DNA from: Bacteroidota bacterium
GTDB taxonomy: Bacteria; Bacteroidota; Bacteroidia; AKYH767-A; 2013-40CM-41-45
Assembly (NCBI GenBank): GCA_016720935.1
Contig: JADKJP010000006.1
Span: 930,001 to 994,000, forward strand
Length of the DNA: 64,000 nucleotides
Direction of reading: 5' to 3'
Shown: positions 17,019 to 25,797 of the stretch, piece by piece
How positions within the stretch are numbered: the first letter of the stretch is position 1
Layout: every line of letters starts with the position of its first letter
Notes under the pieces: generated by a model
Seen by the model: only the letters and a program-made list of their open reading frames with translations
What the model was told of the DNA's origin: nothing
The model's database searches: none
Program-made: the position numbers and the translations under genes

Positions 17019-18926
17019 CTATTTCATCCATTTCTTCCACCAGTACTGAAAAACAAGAAGTGCCCAGATTTTTGCATGGGCGTCACCCGGATTGAGACTG
17101 AAAAGTTTTGTTTTTAGATTTTCTATTTCAGTATAATTAAACAATGCCTGCTCTTCAATGAAAGACTGTGAGAGCAGATCATCTTCAATGAGCGATTTTA
17201 ATTCGTTGCGGAACCATTTCAGCAATGGAACTTCAAACCCTTTTTTCTTGCGTGTATAGAGTTCAGGCGGAAGATCATTTCTGAATGCATCACGAATAAT
17301 TTTCTTTCTCCCGTTAGCATCAATTTTTGAAGTAATGGGAAGCGTGAAAGCGAAATCCACAACGGTATAATCCAGGAAAGGCACACGAACTTCCAGGGAA
17401 TTGGCCATAGACATCATGTCCACTTTTGTTAGCATGTCATTTACCAACACAAGGTGCATATCAGTATAAAGTACATCCTGGATATCGGAAGTTTTTCCGA
17501 TGTATTTCAGAATTTCCTTTTTTCGTGATTTGTATTCATTGGAGAGTGTTCCTGATCGCATGAGATTACTGACTTCTTCTTCGTTTTCAAATGCGGCCCA
17601 TCTCCAGTAGCGTTCTGCTGTACTAAGGTTTAAGCCTTCCGCCATGCGGTTGGCGCGTCGAAAGAGGTCAGTACTTTTTGAATTTCTGGATTGAGGCAGA
17701 AGTTTCAGCAAAGAAGAAGTACTGCGGAGGAGTGTATTGGTTAATCCGCCTGCTCTTGCCCTGCGTTCCGCTTCGTGTTTGTTGTAGCCTCCGAATAATT
17801 CGTCCGCTCCATCACCGCTGAGAGCGACAGTAACATGCTTTCGCGTTTCTTTGCTGAGTATATAAACATTCAGCGCGGAGCTGTCGGCAAAGGGTTCATC
17901 GATATAATCGAGTGCATCGTAGAGATGCTGGAACAGATCGTCGTTGCTGAGTTTGAAAACGGTGTGATCTGTATTGCATTTTTTGGCGACAAGATTCGCG
18001 TATTCAGTTTCATCAAACATTGGTTCATCCCGGAAACCGATGGAGAAAGTGCGAAGATGATTTGTGTGTTTCGCAGCCAGGGAAACGATGATAGAGGAGT
18101 CAATCCCTCCACTGAGAAAAGCGCCAAGCGGAACATCCGAAATCATCCGGCGCTTCACGGATTCGTCCATCAGCTGACGCAGGCGTTGTTCCTGTTGAGA
18201 ATAACTCAAAGATGCAGAAATTGCAAGTGTTGATTCATCCGGAAACGGAATTTTGTAGTAGCACTGTTGTCTGGTTTTTTCAGGATGCCGGATGTTGAGG
18301 TGAATGAAATGTCCGGGTTCCAGTTTGTAGACACCTTTGAAAATGGAAGCCGGACCGGCGATATAATTCAGCTGAAAATAAATCAGCATGGAAGCCTCAT
18401 CAAGTTCTTTTGGAATCCCGAGCGACATGAGAGCTTTCATTTCACTGGCGAAAACGAACCTGTTTGCATCCCGGAAATAGAGGAGAGGTTTGATTCCCAT
18501 CCTGTCTCGTGCGATGAAAACAGTTTCTTCCTCTTTATCATAGATGGCGAAAGCAAAAAATCCATTCACTCTTTCCAGACAGCGTTCACCTTCGAGGATG
18601 TAGAGGTGGAGCAATACTTCCGTATCACTTTCAGAACGCAATTGAATGCCTTTTGAAATCAGGAAATCGCGATGTTCTCTGAAGTTGAAAAACTCACCAT
18701 TAAAAACAATTGTATAACGTCCGGTAAGATCTGACATAGGTTGCAAAGCCGCAGCCGAAGTGTCGATGATGGAGAGCCTGTTGTGTCCGAGTGCAACATT
18801 TTTATCTGTATAGACACCGTTGGAATCAGGTCCCCGTTTGGCTAAACAAGCCACCGCATCATGGATTTTCGGCAGGGAGGATTTCCCCTGCTCATTGAAT
18901 GCGATTACTCCGCTAATGCCACACAT
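17019..18926 (-). CDS. asnB: Asparagine synthetase, glutamine-hydrolysing
   Basis: The 635-residue protein begins MCGISGVIAF, exposing the catalytic Cys2 of the class II glutaminase domain; the five codons upstream (ATG at 18941) would bury it, so 18926 was chosen. The N-terminal domain has KRGPDSNG, LGHNRLSIID and NGEFFNF. The C-terminal ATP-pyrophosphatase domain has LSGGIDSSI and VALSGDGADELFGGY. Converts aspartate, ATP and glutamine to asparagine. In Bacteroidota such paralogues are sometimes linked to polysaccharide loci, but no glycan genes are nearby. Confidence 0.93.
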   Translation of the reverse strand: MCGISGVIAFNEQGKSSLPKIHDAVACLAKRGPDSNGVYTDKNVALGHNRLSIIDTSAAALQPMSDLTGRYTIVFNGEFFNFREHRDFLISKGIQLRSESDTEVLLHLYILEGERCLERVNGFFAFAIYDKEEETVFIARDRMGIKPLLYFRDANRFVFASEMKALMSLGIPKELDEASMLIYFQLNYIAGPASIFKGVYKLEPGHFIHLNIRHPEKTRQQCYYKIPFPDESTLAISASLSYSQQEQRLRQLMDESVKRRMISDVPLGAFLSGGIDSSIIVSLAAKHTNHLRTFSIGFRDEPMFDETEYANLVAKKCNTDHTVFKLSNDDLFQHLYDALDYIDEPFADSSALNVYILSKETRKHVTVALSGDGADELFGGYNKHEAERRARAGGLTNTLLRSTSSLLKLLPQSRNSKSTDLFRRANRMAEGLNLSTAERYWRWAAFENEEEVSNLMRSGTLSNEYKSRKKEILKYIGKTSDIQDVLYTDMHLVLVNDMLTKVDMMSMANSLEVRVPFLDYTVVDFAFTLPITSKIDANGRKKIIRDAFRNDLPPELYTRKKKGFEVPLLKWFRNELKSLIEDDLLSQSFIEEQALFNYTEIENLKTKLFSLNPGDAHAKIWALLVFQYWWKKWMK

Positions 18927-19123
18927 AGTTTCAGATTTCAATGTAAAAATGTGAATTTCAAACCAAGTGCAGAAATTTTGAAGCCTTTATTTCTGTTTTT
19001 GTGGTTATTGTTATTTTTTCTAATATTGAATGCTGCGAAATTCAAACAATTTAATTGGCAAATCAGCTTTTCTGATTTTGCCCGAAAATCACACTCAAAA
19101 CTCACACTCAAAACTGAACTAAA

Positions 19124-19537
19124 ATGGGCTTCTTAAAAGAATTTAAAGAATTCATCAACAAAGGAAATGTTGTAGACTTAGCTGTCGGTGTTGTCATTGG
19201 TGGTGCTTTTGGAAAAATCGTATCATCACTTGTGGATGATATCGTTTCTCCAGTCATCGGATTGATCATTGGTCAAACCGATTTTGGCGCATGGAAACTA
19301 ACAATGAAAGCCGGGTCCATGGGTGCTGATGGTAAGGAAATTCCACCTGTAACCATGAATGTAGGATCTTTTTTCGAAGCGATGATTGATTTCGTCATTA
19401 TTGCTTTCGTTATTTTCATGATCGTAAAAGCCGTCAACAGAATGAAGCGCAAAGAAGCAGAAGCGCCTTCCGCACCGCCTGCACCGACGAAAGATCAGGT
19501 GTTATTGACGGAGATCAGGGATTTGTTGAAGAAGTAG
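19124..19537 (+). CDS. mscL: Large-conductance mechanosensitive channel
   Basis: 137 residues, normal MscL length. It starts MGFLKEFKEFINKGNVVDLA and continues with the glycine-rich TM1 (VGVVIGGAFGKIVSSLV). The second membrane helix is DFVIIAFVIFMIVKAVNR, followed by a basic/proline C-terminal helix. Inner-membrane homopentamer that opens under hypo-osmotic shock. Single gene, convergent with the M48 peptidase across a heptamer inverted repeat. Confidence 0.96.
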   Translation: MGFLKEFKEFINKGNVVDLAVGVVIGGAFGKIVSSLVDDIVSPVIGLIIGQTDFGAWKLTMKAGSMGADGKEIPPVTMNVGSFFEAMIDFVIIAFVIFMIVKAVNRMKRKEAEAPSAPPAPTKDQVLLTEIRDLLKK

Positions 19538-19589
19538 ACGGGGGTTAAAATGTGGTTAGGGAATTGATAGTGTGCTGGGTACTTGATAT

Positions 19590-19660
19590 AGGTATTAAGT
19601 ATAAAGTATAAAGTATAAGGTATTGCCTACGCGCTATACCTTATACCTTATACCTTATAC
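19590..19660. repeat. Paired inverted heptamer arrays between mscL and the M48 peptidase
   Basis: Left arm 19590-19624: aggtatt, aagtata (three times), aggtatt. An 11-base centre (gcctacgcgct) follows, then the right arm 19636-19660: atacctt three times plus atacc. The arms are near-complementary and could fold into a long hairpin, so this probably also terminates both convergent genes. The right arm touches the stop codon of the M48 gene. Confidence 0.8.
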
Positions 19661-20578
19661 CTAAAACTGCTCCAAATACTCTATCCTCTTTTCAATCGGA
19701 GGATGGGTTGAGAAGAGATTGTCCCATGAAGCACGGTGATGAGAGGGAGTAGGATTGTTGATGAAAAGCTGTGCTACATCACGGTTCTGAACGGCTTCAA
19801 TGAAGGGGTCCACGGAAATTTTCTTGAGCGCGGATGCGAGGGCCTGAGGATTTTTTGTCATCTCCGCGGCTCCTGCATCAGCCATGTATTCACGACTCCG
19901 GGAAATTCCGAAACGCATGAGCATGGAGATAAAATAGGCCAATGCTGTTACCACAATAGCAACAAGGATGATAAGTCCGCCTCCTTTTTCGGATTTTCTT
20001 CCTGTGAATCGAATACTTCTGAGGGCCATTTCCGCCAGAAAAGAAAACACTCCTACGAAAATGATGGAGATGATCAGCATACGTGTATCACGGTTACGGA
20101 TATGTGAGAGTTCGTGTGCAACGACACCTTCAAGTTCAGCATCCTCAAGCTTATTGATGAGGCCGCGGGAAAAAGTAACGGAATAAGAACTGTCGTTGAT
20201 TCCACTTGCAAATGCATTGAGTGAATCATCATCGATGATATAAATAGCGGGCATTTTCATCCCGTTCGCGATGCACAGATTTTCGACGATGTTGTAAACT
20301 CTTTTGTTTTCGGTTCTTTCCAACGCTTTAGCACCGGTAGCCCATTGGATCAACGTTGTGTTGAGACCCCAGGCGATAAGAAACCAGATTCCAACACCAA
20401 TCAGAATAAATGGCGCGACTTGCGTAAAGAAATTTATTTGAACTTCATTTTTTTGATCAATGAATAGAAAAATAGTCCAGAACATTGCCAGCAGCAGCAC
20501 CGGAAAAAGGATCAGTAAAATAATAGAATTTCTGTTGTTCCGGATTTTCTGATTTTGAATACCGGTGTATTCTATCAT
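19661..20578 (-). CDS. M48-family membrane metalloprotease
   Basis: 305 residues. Two N-terminal membrane segments (about 18-40 and 55-75) precede the zinc motif HELSH at residues 155-159. A further hydrophobic pair (FVGVFSFLAEMAL and ILVAIVVTALAYFISMLM) and the downstream SREYMADAGAAEM give the third ligand. This fits HtpX/M48B-like envelope proteases. Its ATG overlaps the lemA stop by four bases, so the two are translationally coupled; lemA with an M48 protease is a recurrent pair. Role in membrane protein quality control is inferred. Confidence 0.85.
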   Translation of the reverse strand: MIEYTGIQNQKIRNNRNSIILLILFPVLLLAMFWTIFLFIDQKNEVQINFFTQVAPFILIGVGIWFLIAWGLNTTLIQWATGAKALERTENKRVYNIVENLCIANGMKMPAIYIIDDDSLNAFASGINDSSYSVTFSRGLINKLEDAELEGVVAHELSHIRNRDTRMLIISIIFVGVFSFLAEMALRSIRFTGRKSEKGGGLIILVAIVVTALAYFISMLMRFGISRSREYMADAGAAEMTKNPQALASALKKISVDPFIEAVQNRDVAQLFINNPTPSHHRASWDNLFSTHPPIEKRIEYLEQF

Positions 20579-21138
20579 GATGTAAAATTAATTTTTGGAG
20601 GCTCGTCGAGTTGTGTGCGTTTATCGGTGCCCAGATCGAACATCGTTTGTCTTGAAAACCCAAACTGTTTCGCGATCATATTGCCGGGGAAAGATTCAAT
20701 TGCAGTATTGAGTTCTTTTGTCGCACCATTAAAGAATCTTCTGGTTGCTGCCAGTTTATTTTCAATATCGGCGATCTCTTCCTGTAACTGCATGAAATTC
20801 TGATTCGCTTTCAAATCAGGATAAGCTTCCACCTGAACTTTCAAACCCTGAAGAGCAGCGGTGAGCTGGTTATCCGCTTTTATCTTTTCATCAATGGAAG
20901 ATGCACTCATTACTGCCGAACGGGCCTCTGTAATTTTTGTGAGCACATTCTTTTCATGAAAGGAATAACCTTTCACAGTTTCCACCAATTGCGGAATCAG
21001 ATCGTTTCTTTGTTTCAACTGAACATCAATATCCGCAAATGCATTTTCACGGGTATTTCTGAGAAGAACAAGTTTGTTATAAACACTGATTACCCAGAAT
21101 ACTATCAGAAGGAGGATGACAACGATCGCGATAAGCAT
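20575..21138 (-). CDS. lemA: LemA family protein
   Basis: 187 residues. One N-terminal membrane helix (IAIVVILLLIVFWVISVYNKL) is followed by a helical coiled domain with the LemA signature RENAFADIDVQLKQRNDLIP and NMIAKQFGFSRQ near the C terminus. Overlaps the downstream M48 gene (ATGA). A small heptamer array sits in its leader, 8-15 bases before the ATG. Function of the family is not settled; it is a membrane protein with most of its mass on one face. Confidence 0.92.
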   Translation of the reverse strand: MLIAIVVILLLIVFWVISVYNKLVLLRNTRENAFADIDVQLKQRNDLIPQLVETVKGYSFHEKNVLTKITEARSAVMSASSIDEKIKADNQLTAALQGLKVQVEAYPDLKANQNFMQLQEEIADIENKLAATRRFFNGATKELNTAIESFPGNMIAKQFGFSRQTMFDLGTDKRTQLDEPPKINFTS

Positions 21139-21153
21139 GGCGAAGGATTTTTA

Positions 21154-21181
21154 ATTGTAGATTTTAGATTTTAGATTGAAG
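21154..21181 (-). repeat. Heptamer array in the lemA leader
   Basis: Units attgtag, attttag (twice), attgaag, possibly with a fifth (attttta) at 21147-21153. On the minus strand they read as AATCTNN-type units pointing into lemA. A degenerate three-unit partner (aaccttc, aacctcg, aacttta) at 21215-21235 points the other way, into the 3' end of lpdA. Confidence 0.65.
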
Positions 21182-21232
21182 ATTTCAACCTGCCGCTTGG
21201 GATCCGAAAGATTTAACCTTCAACCTCGAACT

Positions 21233-22621
21233 TTAAATATGAATCACTTCACCATAAGCATCGGCAACAGCCTCCATTACAGCTTCGCTCATGGTTGGAT
21301 GCGGGTGAATGGATTTGATGATTTCGTGTCCGGTTGTTTCCAGCTTGCGTGCGACTACAACTTCAGCGATCAGTTCGGTGACATTAGCACCGATCATGTG
21401 GGCGCCGAGGAACTCTCCGTACTTCGCGTCAAAAATTACTTTTACAAATCCTTCTGAGTTTCCACCTGCTTTTGCTTTTCCGGAAGCGGTGAATGGGAAT
21501 TTACCGACTTTGATTTCAAAACCAGCGTCACGCGCGGCTTTTTCAGTGTAGCCAACAGAAGAAATTTCCGGCTGACAATAGGTACAACCCGGAACGTTTT
21601 TGTAATCGATCGGATCCACGTGCATTCCTGCAATCTTTTCGATACAGGTGATCGCTTCGTGTGAAGCGACGTGGGCGAGGGCAGGAGTATTGATCACATC
21701 ACCGAAGGCATAATAACCCGGCATGTTGGTTTGATACCATTCGTTGACAACGATTTTTCCTTTGTCGGTGATAATACCCACATCTTCAAGACCGAGATTT
21801 TCGATATTCGAAGTGATTCCCACTGCGGACAATACGACATCGCATTCCAGGATTTCTTCACCTTTTTTCGTTTTCACTTTTACCTTACAACCACTACCGC
21901 TTGTATCAACAGATTCAACAGTGGATTCGAGCATGATCTCGATACCGGATTTTTTAAAGGAACGGGCGAGTTGTTTGGATACATCTTCATCTTCAATCGG
22001 AACAACATTCGGCATGAATTCCACGATGGTAACTTTTGTTCCCAGTGAATGATAGAAATAAGCGAATTCTACTCCAATTGCTCCCGAACCGACAACCACC
22101 ATTGATTTTGGTTGCTTGTCAAGCACCATGGCTTCACGGTATCCGATGATTTTTTTACCATCCTGTTTCAGATTCGGTAACTCACGGGAACGTGCACCTG
22201 TTGCGATCAGAATATGTTTAGCATCATATAAAGTTGACTTGCCATCCGCTCCGGTAACTTCAACTTTTTTACCTGCTTTAATTTTGGCAGTACCTGAAAT
22301 AACATCAATTTTATTTTTTTTCATGAGGAACTGAACGCCCTTACTCATCGCGTCAGCTACACCACGTGAACGTTTCACGATAGCGGGAAAATCAGCTTCA
22401 ACACCACTTGCTTTTACACCGTAATCCTGAGCATGCAAAAGATATTCAAAAACCTGCGCGCTTTTCAACAGAGCTTTCGTCGGAATACAGCCCCAATTCA
22501 GGCAAACACCGCCAAGTTCAGCTTTTTCAATCACTGCAGTTTTCATACCCAGTTGGGAAGCACGAATTGCCGCTACATAGCCACCCGGTCCGCTTCCAAT
22601 CACGATTACATCGTAGTTCAT
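21233..22621 (-). CDS. lpdA: Dihydrolipoyl dehydrogenase (E3)
   Basis: The 462-residue flavoprotein disulfide reductase reoxidises dihydrolipoamide in 2-oxo acid dehydrogenase complexes. The FAD Rossmann motif is IGSGPGGYVAAIRA. The redox disulfide is Cys40-Cys45 in GGVCLNWGCIPTK, and the NAD motif is VVGSGAIGVEFAYFYHSLG. The C-terminal catalytic His is in SIHPHPTMSEAVMEA. Full length. No E1/E2 genes are near. Confidence 0.96.
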   Translation of the reverse strand: MNYDVIVIGSGPGGYVAAIRASQLGMKTAVIEKAELGGVCLNWGCIPTKALLKSAQVFEYLLHAQDYGVKASGVEADFPAIVKRSRGVADAMSKGVQFLMKKNKIDVISGTAKIKAGKKVEVTGADGKSTLYDAKHILIATGARSRELPNLKQDGKKIIGYREAMVLDKQPKSMVVVGSGAIGVEFAYFYHSLGTKVTIVEFMPNVVPIEDEDVSKQLARSFKKSGIEIMLESTVESVDTSGSGCKVKVKTKKGEEILECDVVLSAVGITSNIENLGLEDVGIITDKGKIVVNEWYQTNMPGYYAFGDVINTPALAHVASHEAITCIEKIAGMHVDPIDYKNVPGCTYCQPEISSVGYTEKAARDAGFEIKVGKFPFTASGKAKAGGNSEGFVKVIFDAKYGEFLGAHMIGANVTELIAEVVVARKLETTGHEIIKSIHPHPTMSEAVMEAVADAYGEVIHI

Positions 22622-22986
22622 CTTTTAAAATTTTTTAGGTCAGCGAAGATAAAGATAGTTTAGCAAATTTTGGGGTTAATTACATTGCATTCATGCACAG
22701 TAATTTGTTTGGAATTCCCTGAACAAATCGTGCAAATAAGAAAGCACTAGTTGTCTAATGATCAGATTTTCAGTTAAGTATAAATAATGACATTATTCTT
22801 TTCAATTTTAAAAGGAGGATCATTCACTGTTATTTTTTGAAAATTACTTTGCAATTAGAATACTGATTCCAGAGGGGATTTTCCGCTTTTTTTATTCCTG
22901 TTTGTAATTATTCTTTTAAAAATTTAAAAACAGATGAAATCATCGGATATTCGCAGTTCGTTTCGACGAAAGGATTTTCATACTAA
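22622..22986. other. Intergenic region without recognised genes
   Basis: 365 AT-rich bases between the divergent lpdA and M61 peptidase genes. It must hold both promoters, but no exact TAnnTTTG was found on either strand, and no heptamer array or hairpin stands out. Confidence 0.6.
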
Positions 22987-24732
22987 ATGTCTATGCGTTA
23001 CAAAGTTTCAGCACCACATCCGGTCAATCATCTGATTGAAATTGAAATGACCGTTGATCGTCTCACTTCTTCCGAATTGACTCTTCAATTACCTTCCTGG
23101 AGACCCGGAAGATATGAACTGGGGAATTTTGCAAAAAATATTCAGCGCTGGAATGCATTTGATGAAAAAGGTTCGCCTTTGCCTTACCGGAAGAAAGGAA
23201 AAGATACATGGCAGGTAGATGTGAATGAAGCGAAATCCGTTGTCATCCGGTATAACTACCATGCTGCGCAACTGGATGCGGGTGCCTGCTGGCTGGATGA
23301 ACAACAGTTGTACATGAATCCGGTGCATTGTATGTTGTTCGTTCCTGAAAGATTGCATGAATCCTGCGAAGTGTCCTTCGATTTGCCGATGTCCTACAAA
23401 CTCGCCACATCGATGGAGAAAATTTCTGATCATGTGTTGAGAGCTCAGGATTATCACGAGTTGGTCGACAGTCCGGTAATTGCAAGCCCATCTTTACAAC
23501 ACAAAGCCTTCACCTCCGGAAGTACAATTTTTAATATCTGGTTTCAGGGCGATTGCAAACCTGACTGGAGCAGAGTTGTAGAAGATTTCAAGAAATTCTC
23601 CGAGGAACAAATTCGCACCATGGTCGATTTTCCTGTAAACGAATATCATTTCCTCGTGCAGGTTCTTCCTTTCCGGTATTATCATGGCGTGGAACATCTG
23701 AAATCTACTGTACTTGCTCTGGGTCCGGGTGCAAACCTCATGGATCCATCCTTGTATGTGGATTTTGTTGGTGTTGCTTCGCATGAATTATTTCATTCCT
23801 GGAACATCAAAACCATTCGCCCGGCGGAAATGCTTCCATATGATTACACAAAAGAAAATTATTCCCGACTTGGATTTGTTTATGAAGGTGTCACCACTTA
23901 TTACGGTGATTTATTTCTTGAACGAGCGGGTGTGTATACTGTAAAACAGTTTTTCGCGGAGATCAATGCCCGTTTGCAAAAGCATTTTGACAATTATGGA
24001 CGATTCAATCTGAGTGTCGCGGATTCATCTTTTGATACGTGGCTCGATGGTTATGGTCCCGGTATTCCTAACAGGAAAACTTCTATTTACGACGAAGGAT
24101 GCCTTGTAGCCATGATGACAGATTTGATTATTCGCAGTAAATCCAAGGGGCAAGAATCACTCGATGAAGTAATGCGCACCTTGTATCGTGATTTTGGAAA
24201 AAGAAAAATCGGTTATACCGAACACGATTATCTTTCCATCATCGAAAAACTGGCGGGTGAATCCATGGCGGACTTTTTTATTGATTATATCTACGGCACT
24301 GAAAATTATGAGCCTCTGCTGAGTGAATTGCTGGGACTTGCAGGTTGTTTGCTTTCAAAAAAACCTTCCTCTGTCGAATCGGAACGTTATTTTGGTTTCA
24401 AAATAAACCAATCGGAAGGCAAAACTTTTGTGAAGCAGTTAGCTCCCGGCTCTCCGGCCGATCTTGCAGGTCTTGGTAAGGAGGAGGAAATTATCAGTGT
24501 GAATGAAATGAAAGTCACAGATAATCTTCAGGAACTTTTACGCATGTTTAGCGGAGAGAAAATTATTCTCACCACGTATACTCCTGTTCAGAAAATGAAA
24601 GACATTAGTATCAGTGCCGGTAAAGAGGAGTATTTTTCTCAGTACAGTATTCTGCAAAAGGAAAAAGCAAGCCCTGACGAACAACGCCTGTTCAAAGCCT
24701 GGCTGAAGCATGATTTTTACCCTGTTGGATAA
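22987..24732 (+). CDS. M61-family glycyl aminopeptidase-like protease with PDZ domain
   Basis: 581 residues. The N-terminal beta domain characteristic of M61 (PSWRPGRYELGNFAKNIQ) is followed by the gluzincin core with zinc motif HELFH in GVASHELFHSWNIK near residues 260-270. The third ligand is in FVYEGVTTYYGD. A PDZ domain lies near residues 465-545 (LAPGSPADLAGLGKEEEIIS). No signal peptide is evident, so a cytoplasmic location is likely. Shares only three bases of spacing with the convergent ridA gene. Confidence 0.9.
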   Translation: MSMRYKVSAPHPVNHLIEIEMTVDRLTSSELTLQLPSWRPGRYELGNFAKNIQRWNAFDEKGSPLPYRKKGKDTWQVDVNEAKSVVIRYNYHAAQLDAGACWLDEQQLYMNPVHCMLFVPERLHESCEVSFDLPMSYKLATSMEKISDHVLRAQDYHELVDSPVIASPSLQHKAFTSGSTIFNIWFQGDCKPDWSRVVEDFKKFSEEQIRTMVDFPVNEYHFLVQVLPFRYYHGVEHLKSTVLALGPGANLMDPSLYVDFVGVASHELFHSWNIKTIRPAEMLPYDYTKENYSRLGFVYEGVTTYYGDLFLERAGVYTVKQFFAEINARLQKHFDNYGRFNLSVADSSFDTWLDGYGPGIPNRKTSIYDEGCLVAMMTDLIIRSKSKGQESLDEVMRTLYRDFGKRKIGYTEHDYLSIIEKLAGESMADFFIDYIYGTENYEPLLSELLGLAGCLLSKKPSSVESERYFGFKINQSEGKTFVKQLAPGSPADLAGLGKEEEIISVNEMKVTDNLQELLRMFSGEKIILTTYTPVQKMKDISISAGKEEYFSQYSILQKEKASPDEQRLFKAWLKHDFYPVG

Positions 24733-24735
24733 AAA

Positions 24736-25113
24736 TCAACGCATCGCGATTACAGAAATTTCAACATTTACATCCTTTGGCAGACGAGATACCTGAACCG
24801 TTTCCCGTGCAGGAAAATCGCTTTTGAAAAACTGCCCATAGACTTCATTGACATGAGAAAAATTTCCCATGTCAGTTAGGAAAATGGTTGTTTTCACCAC
24901 ATTTGAAAAATCCATTCCCGCAGCTTTCAGGATTTCCCCGATGTTGAGCATCACCTGGTTAGCCTCACGAATAATGTTGATGGTGACCAGTTGTCCGGTT
25001 GCTGGATCGATGGCGATTTGTCCGGATACAAACAACATATTGCCGTTTTCTACAGCCTGATTATAAGGTCCGATTGGAGCCGGAGCAGAATCGGTGCGAA
25101 TGATTTTTTTCAT
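24736..25113 (-). CDS. ridA: RidA family enamine/imine deaminase
   Basis: 125 residues, the usual Rid length. It has SAPAPIGPYNQAVENGNMLF, SGQIAIDPATGQL, then VVKTTIFLTDMGNFSHVNEV, FPARETVQVSRLP and DVNVEISVIA. The arginine in ARETVQV corresponds to the substrate-binding Arg of the RidA subgroup. Hydrolyses reactive 2-aminoacrylate-type enamines from PLP enzymes such as threonine dehydratase. It is divergent from trpG and the threonine operon. Confidence 0.92.
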   Translation of the reverse strand: MKKIIRTDSAPAPIGPYNQAVENGNMLFVSGQIAIDPATGQLVTINIIREANQVMLNIGEILKAAGMDFSNVVKTTIFLTDMGNFSHVNEVYGQFFKSDFPARETVQVSRLPKDVNVEISVIAMR

Positions 25114-25115
25114 TG

Positions 25116-25123
25116 TACTTTTG
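25116..25123 (+). promoter_or_regulatory. Candidate -7 element for trpG
   Basis: TACTTTTG matches TAnnTTTG and lies 45 bases before the trpG ATG at 25169, immediately beyond the divergent ridA start codon. The -33 box would fall inside ridA and shows no clear TTG. Confidence 0.4.
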
Positions 25124-25168
25124 GATCAATTTCCCCAAAGCAACAAACAAAAAAAAGATTATCCAAAC

Positions 25169-25738
25169 ATGCGCATTCTTCTTCTGGATAATTATGATTC
25201 TTTCACCTATAACCTCCTGCATTTGCTTGAGCAGGTGGATGGTGTGGAAGTGGATGTGATTCGAAATGATGAACTGATTCCGGAAGAAGCCGCTAAATAC
25301 GAAGCAATTATTTTATCACCCGGACCAGGACTGCCATCAGAAGCAGGCAGAATGCCTGAACTGATCCGGAAATTTGCCCCACAAAAAAAGATTCTGGGTG
25401 TATGTCTTGGCCACCAGGCAATTGCTGAATATTGCCAGGCGACACTGGAAAATCTGGAGCAGGTTCTGCACGGAGTTAGTACGATTACTACTGTACAAGT
25501 TCCGGATGATCCGCTCTTTCGTAACATACCTGGGACTTTTCGGACCGGACATTATCACAGCTGGGTAGTATCATCGAAAAACTTACCTCAAAACATAGTC
25601 CCACTTGCTTTTGATGAGAAGGGTAACATTATGGCTATCAGGCTGCTGAATCTGCCGGTTTGGGGTATTCAATTCCATCCCGAGTCAATTCTTACAGATT
25701 ATGGAAAGCAGTTGATTGTCAACTGGCTGGAAGCCTGA
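25169..25738 (+). CDS. trpG: Anthranilate/aminodeoxychorismate synthase glutaminase component
   Basis: The 189-residue class I glutamine amidotransferase starts MRILLLDNYDSFTYN. The oxyanion and nucleophile region is GVCLGHQAI (Cys79), and the His-Glu pair is in QFHPES near the C terminus. The ATG at 25094 would add 25 unrelated residues overlapping ridA and was rejected. No trpE, pabB or other trp gene is in the window, so whether it serves tryptophan or folate synthesis is open (TrpG or PabA). It precedes thrA by 59 bases on the same strand. Confidence 0.88.
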   Translation: MRILLLDNYDSFTYNLLHLLEQVDGVEVDVIRNDELIPEEAAKYEAIILSPGPGLPSEAGRMPELIRKFAPQKKILGVCLGHQAIAEYCQATLENLEQVLHGVSTITTVQVPDDPLFRNIPGTFRTGHYHSWVVSSKNLPQNIVPLAFDEKGNIMAIRLLNLPVWGIQFHPESILTDYGKQLIVNWLEA

Positions 25739-25797
25739 GCTAAACTGAACATTTTAGACCTTTTCCCGTATCTATTTGAGAAATTTTCTCTTCAAAT

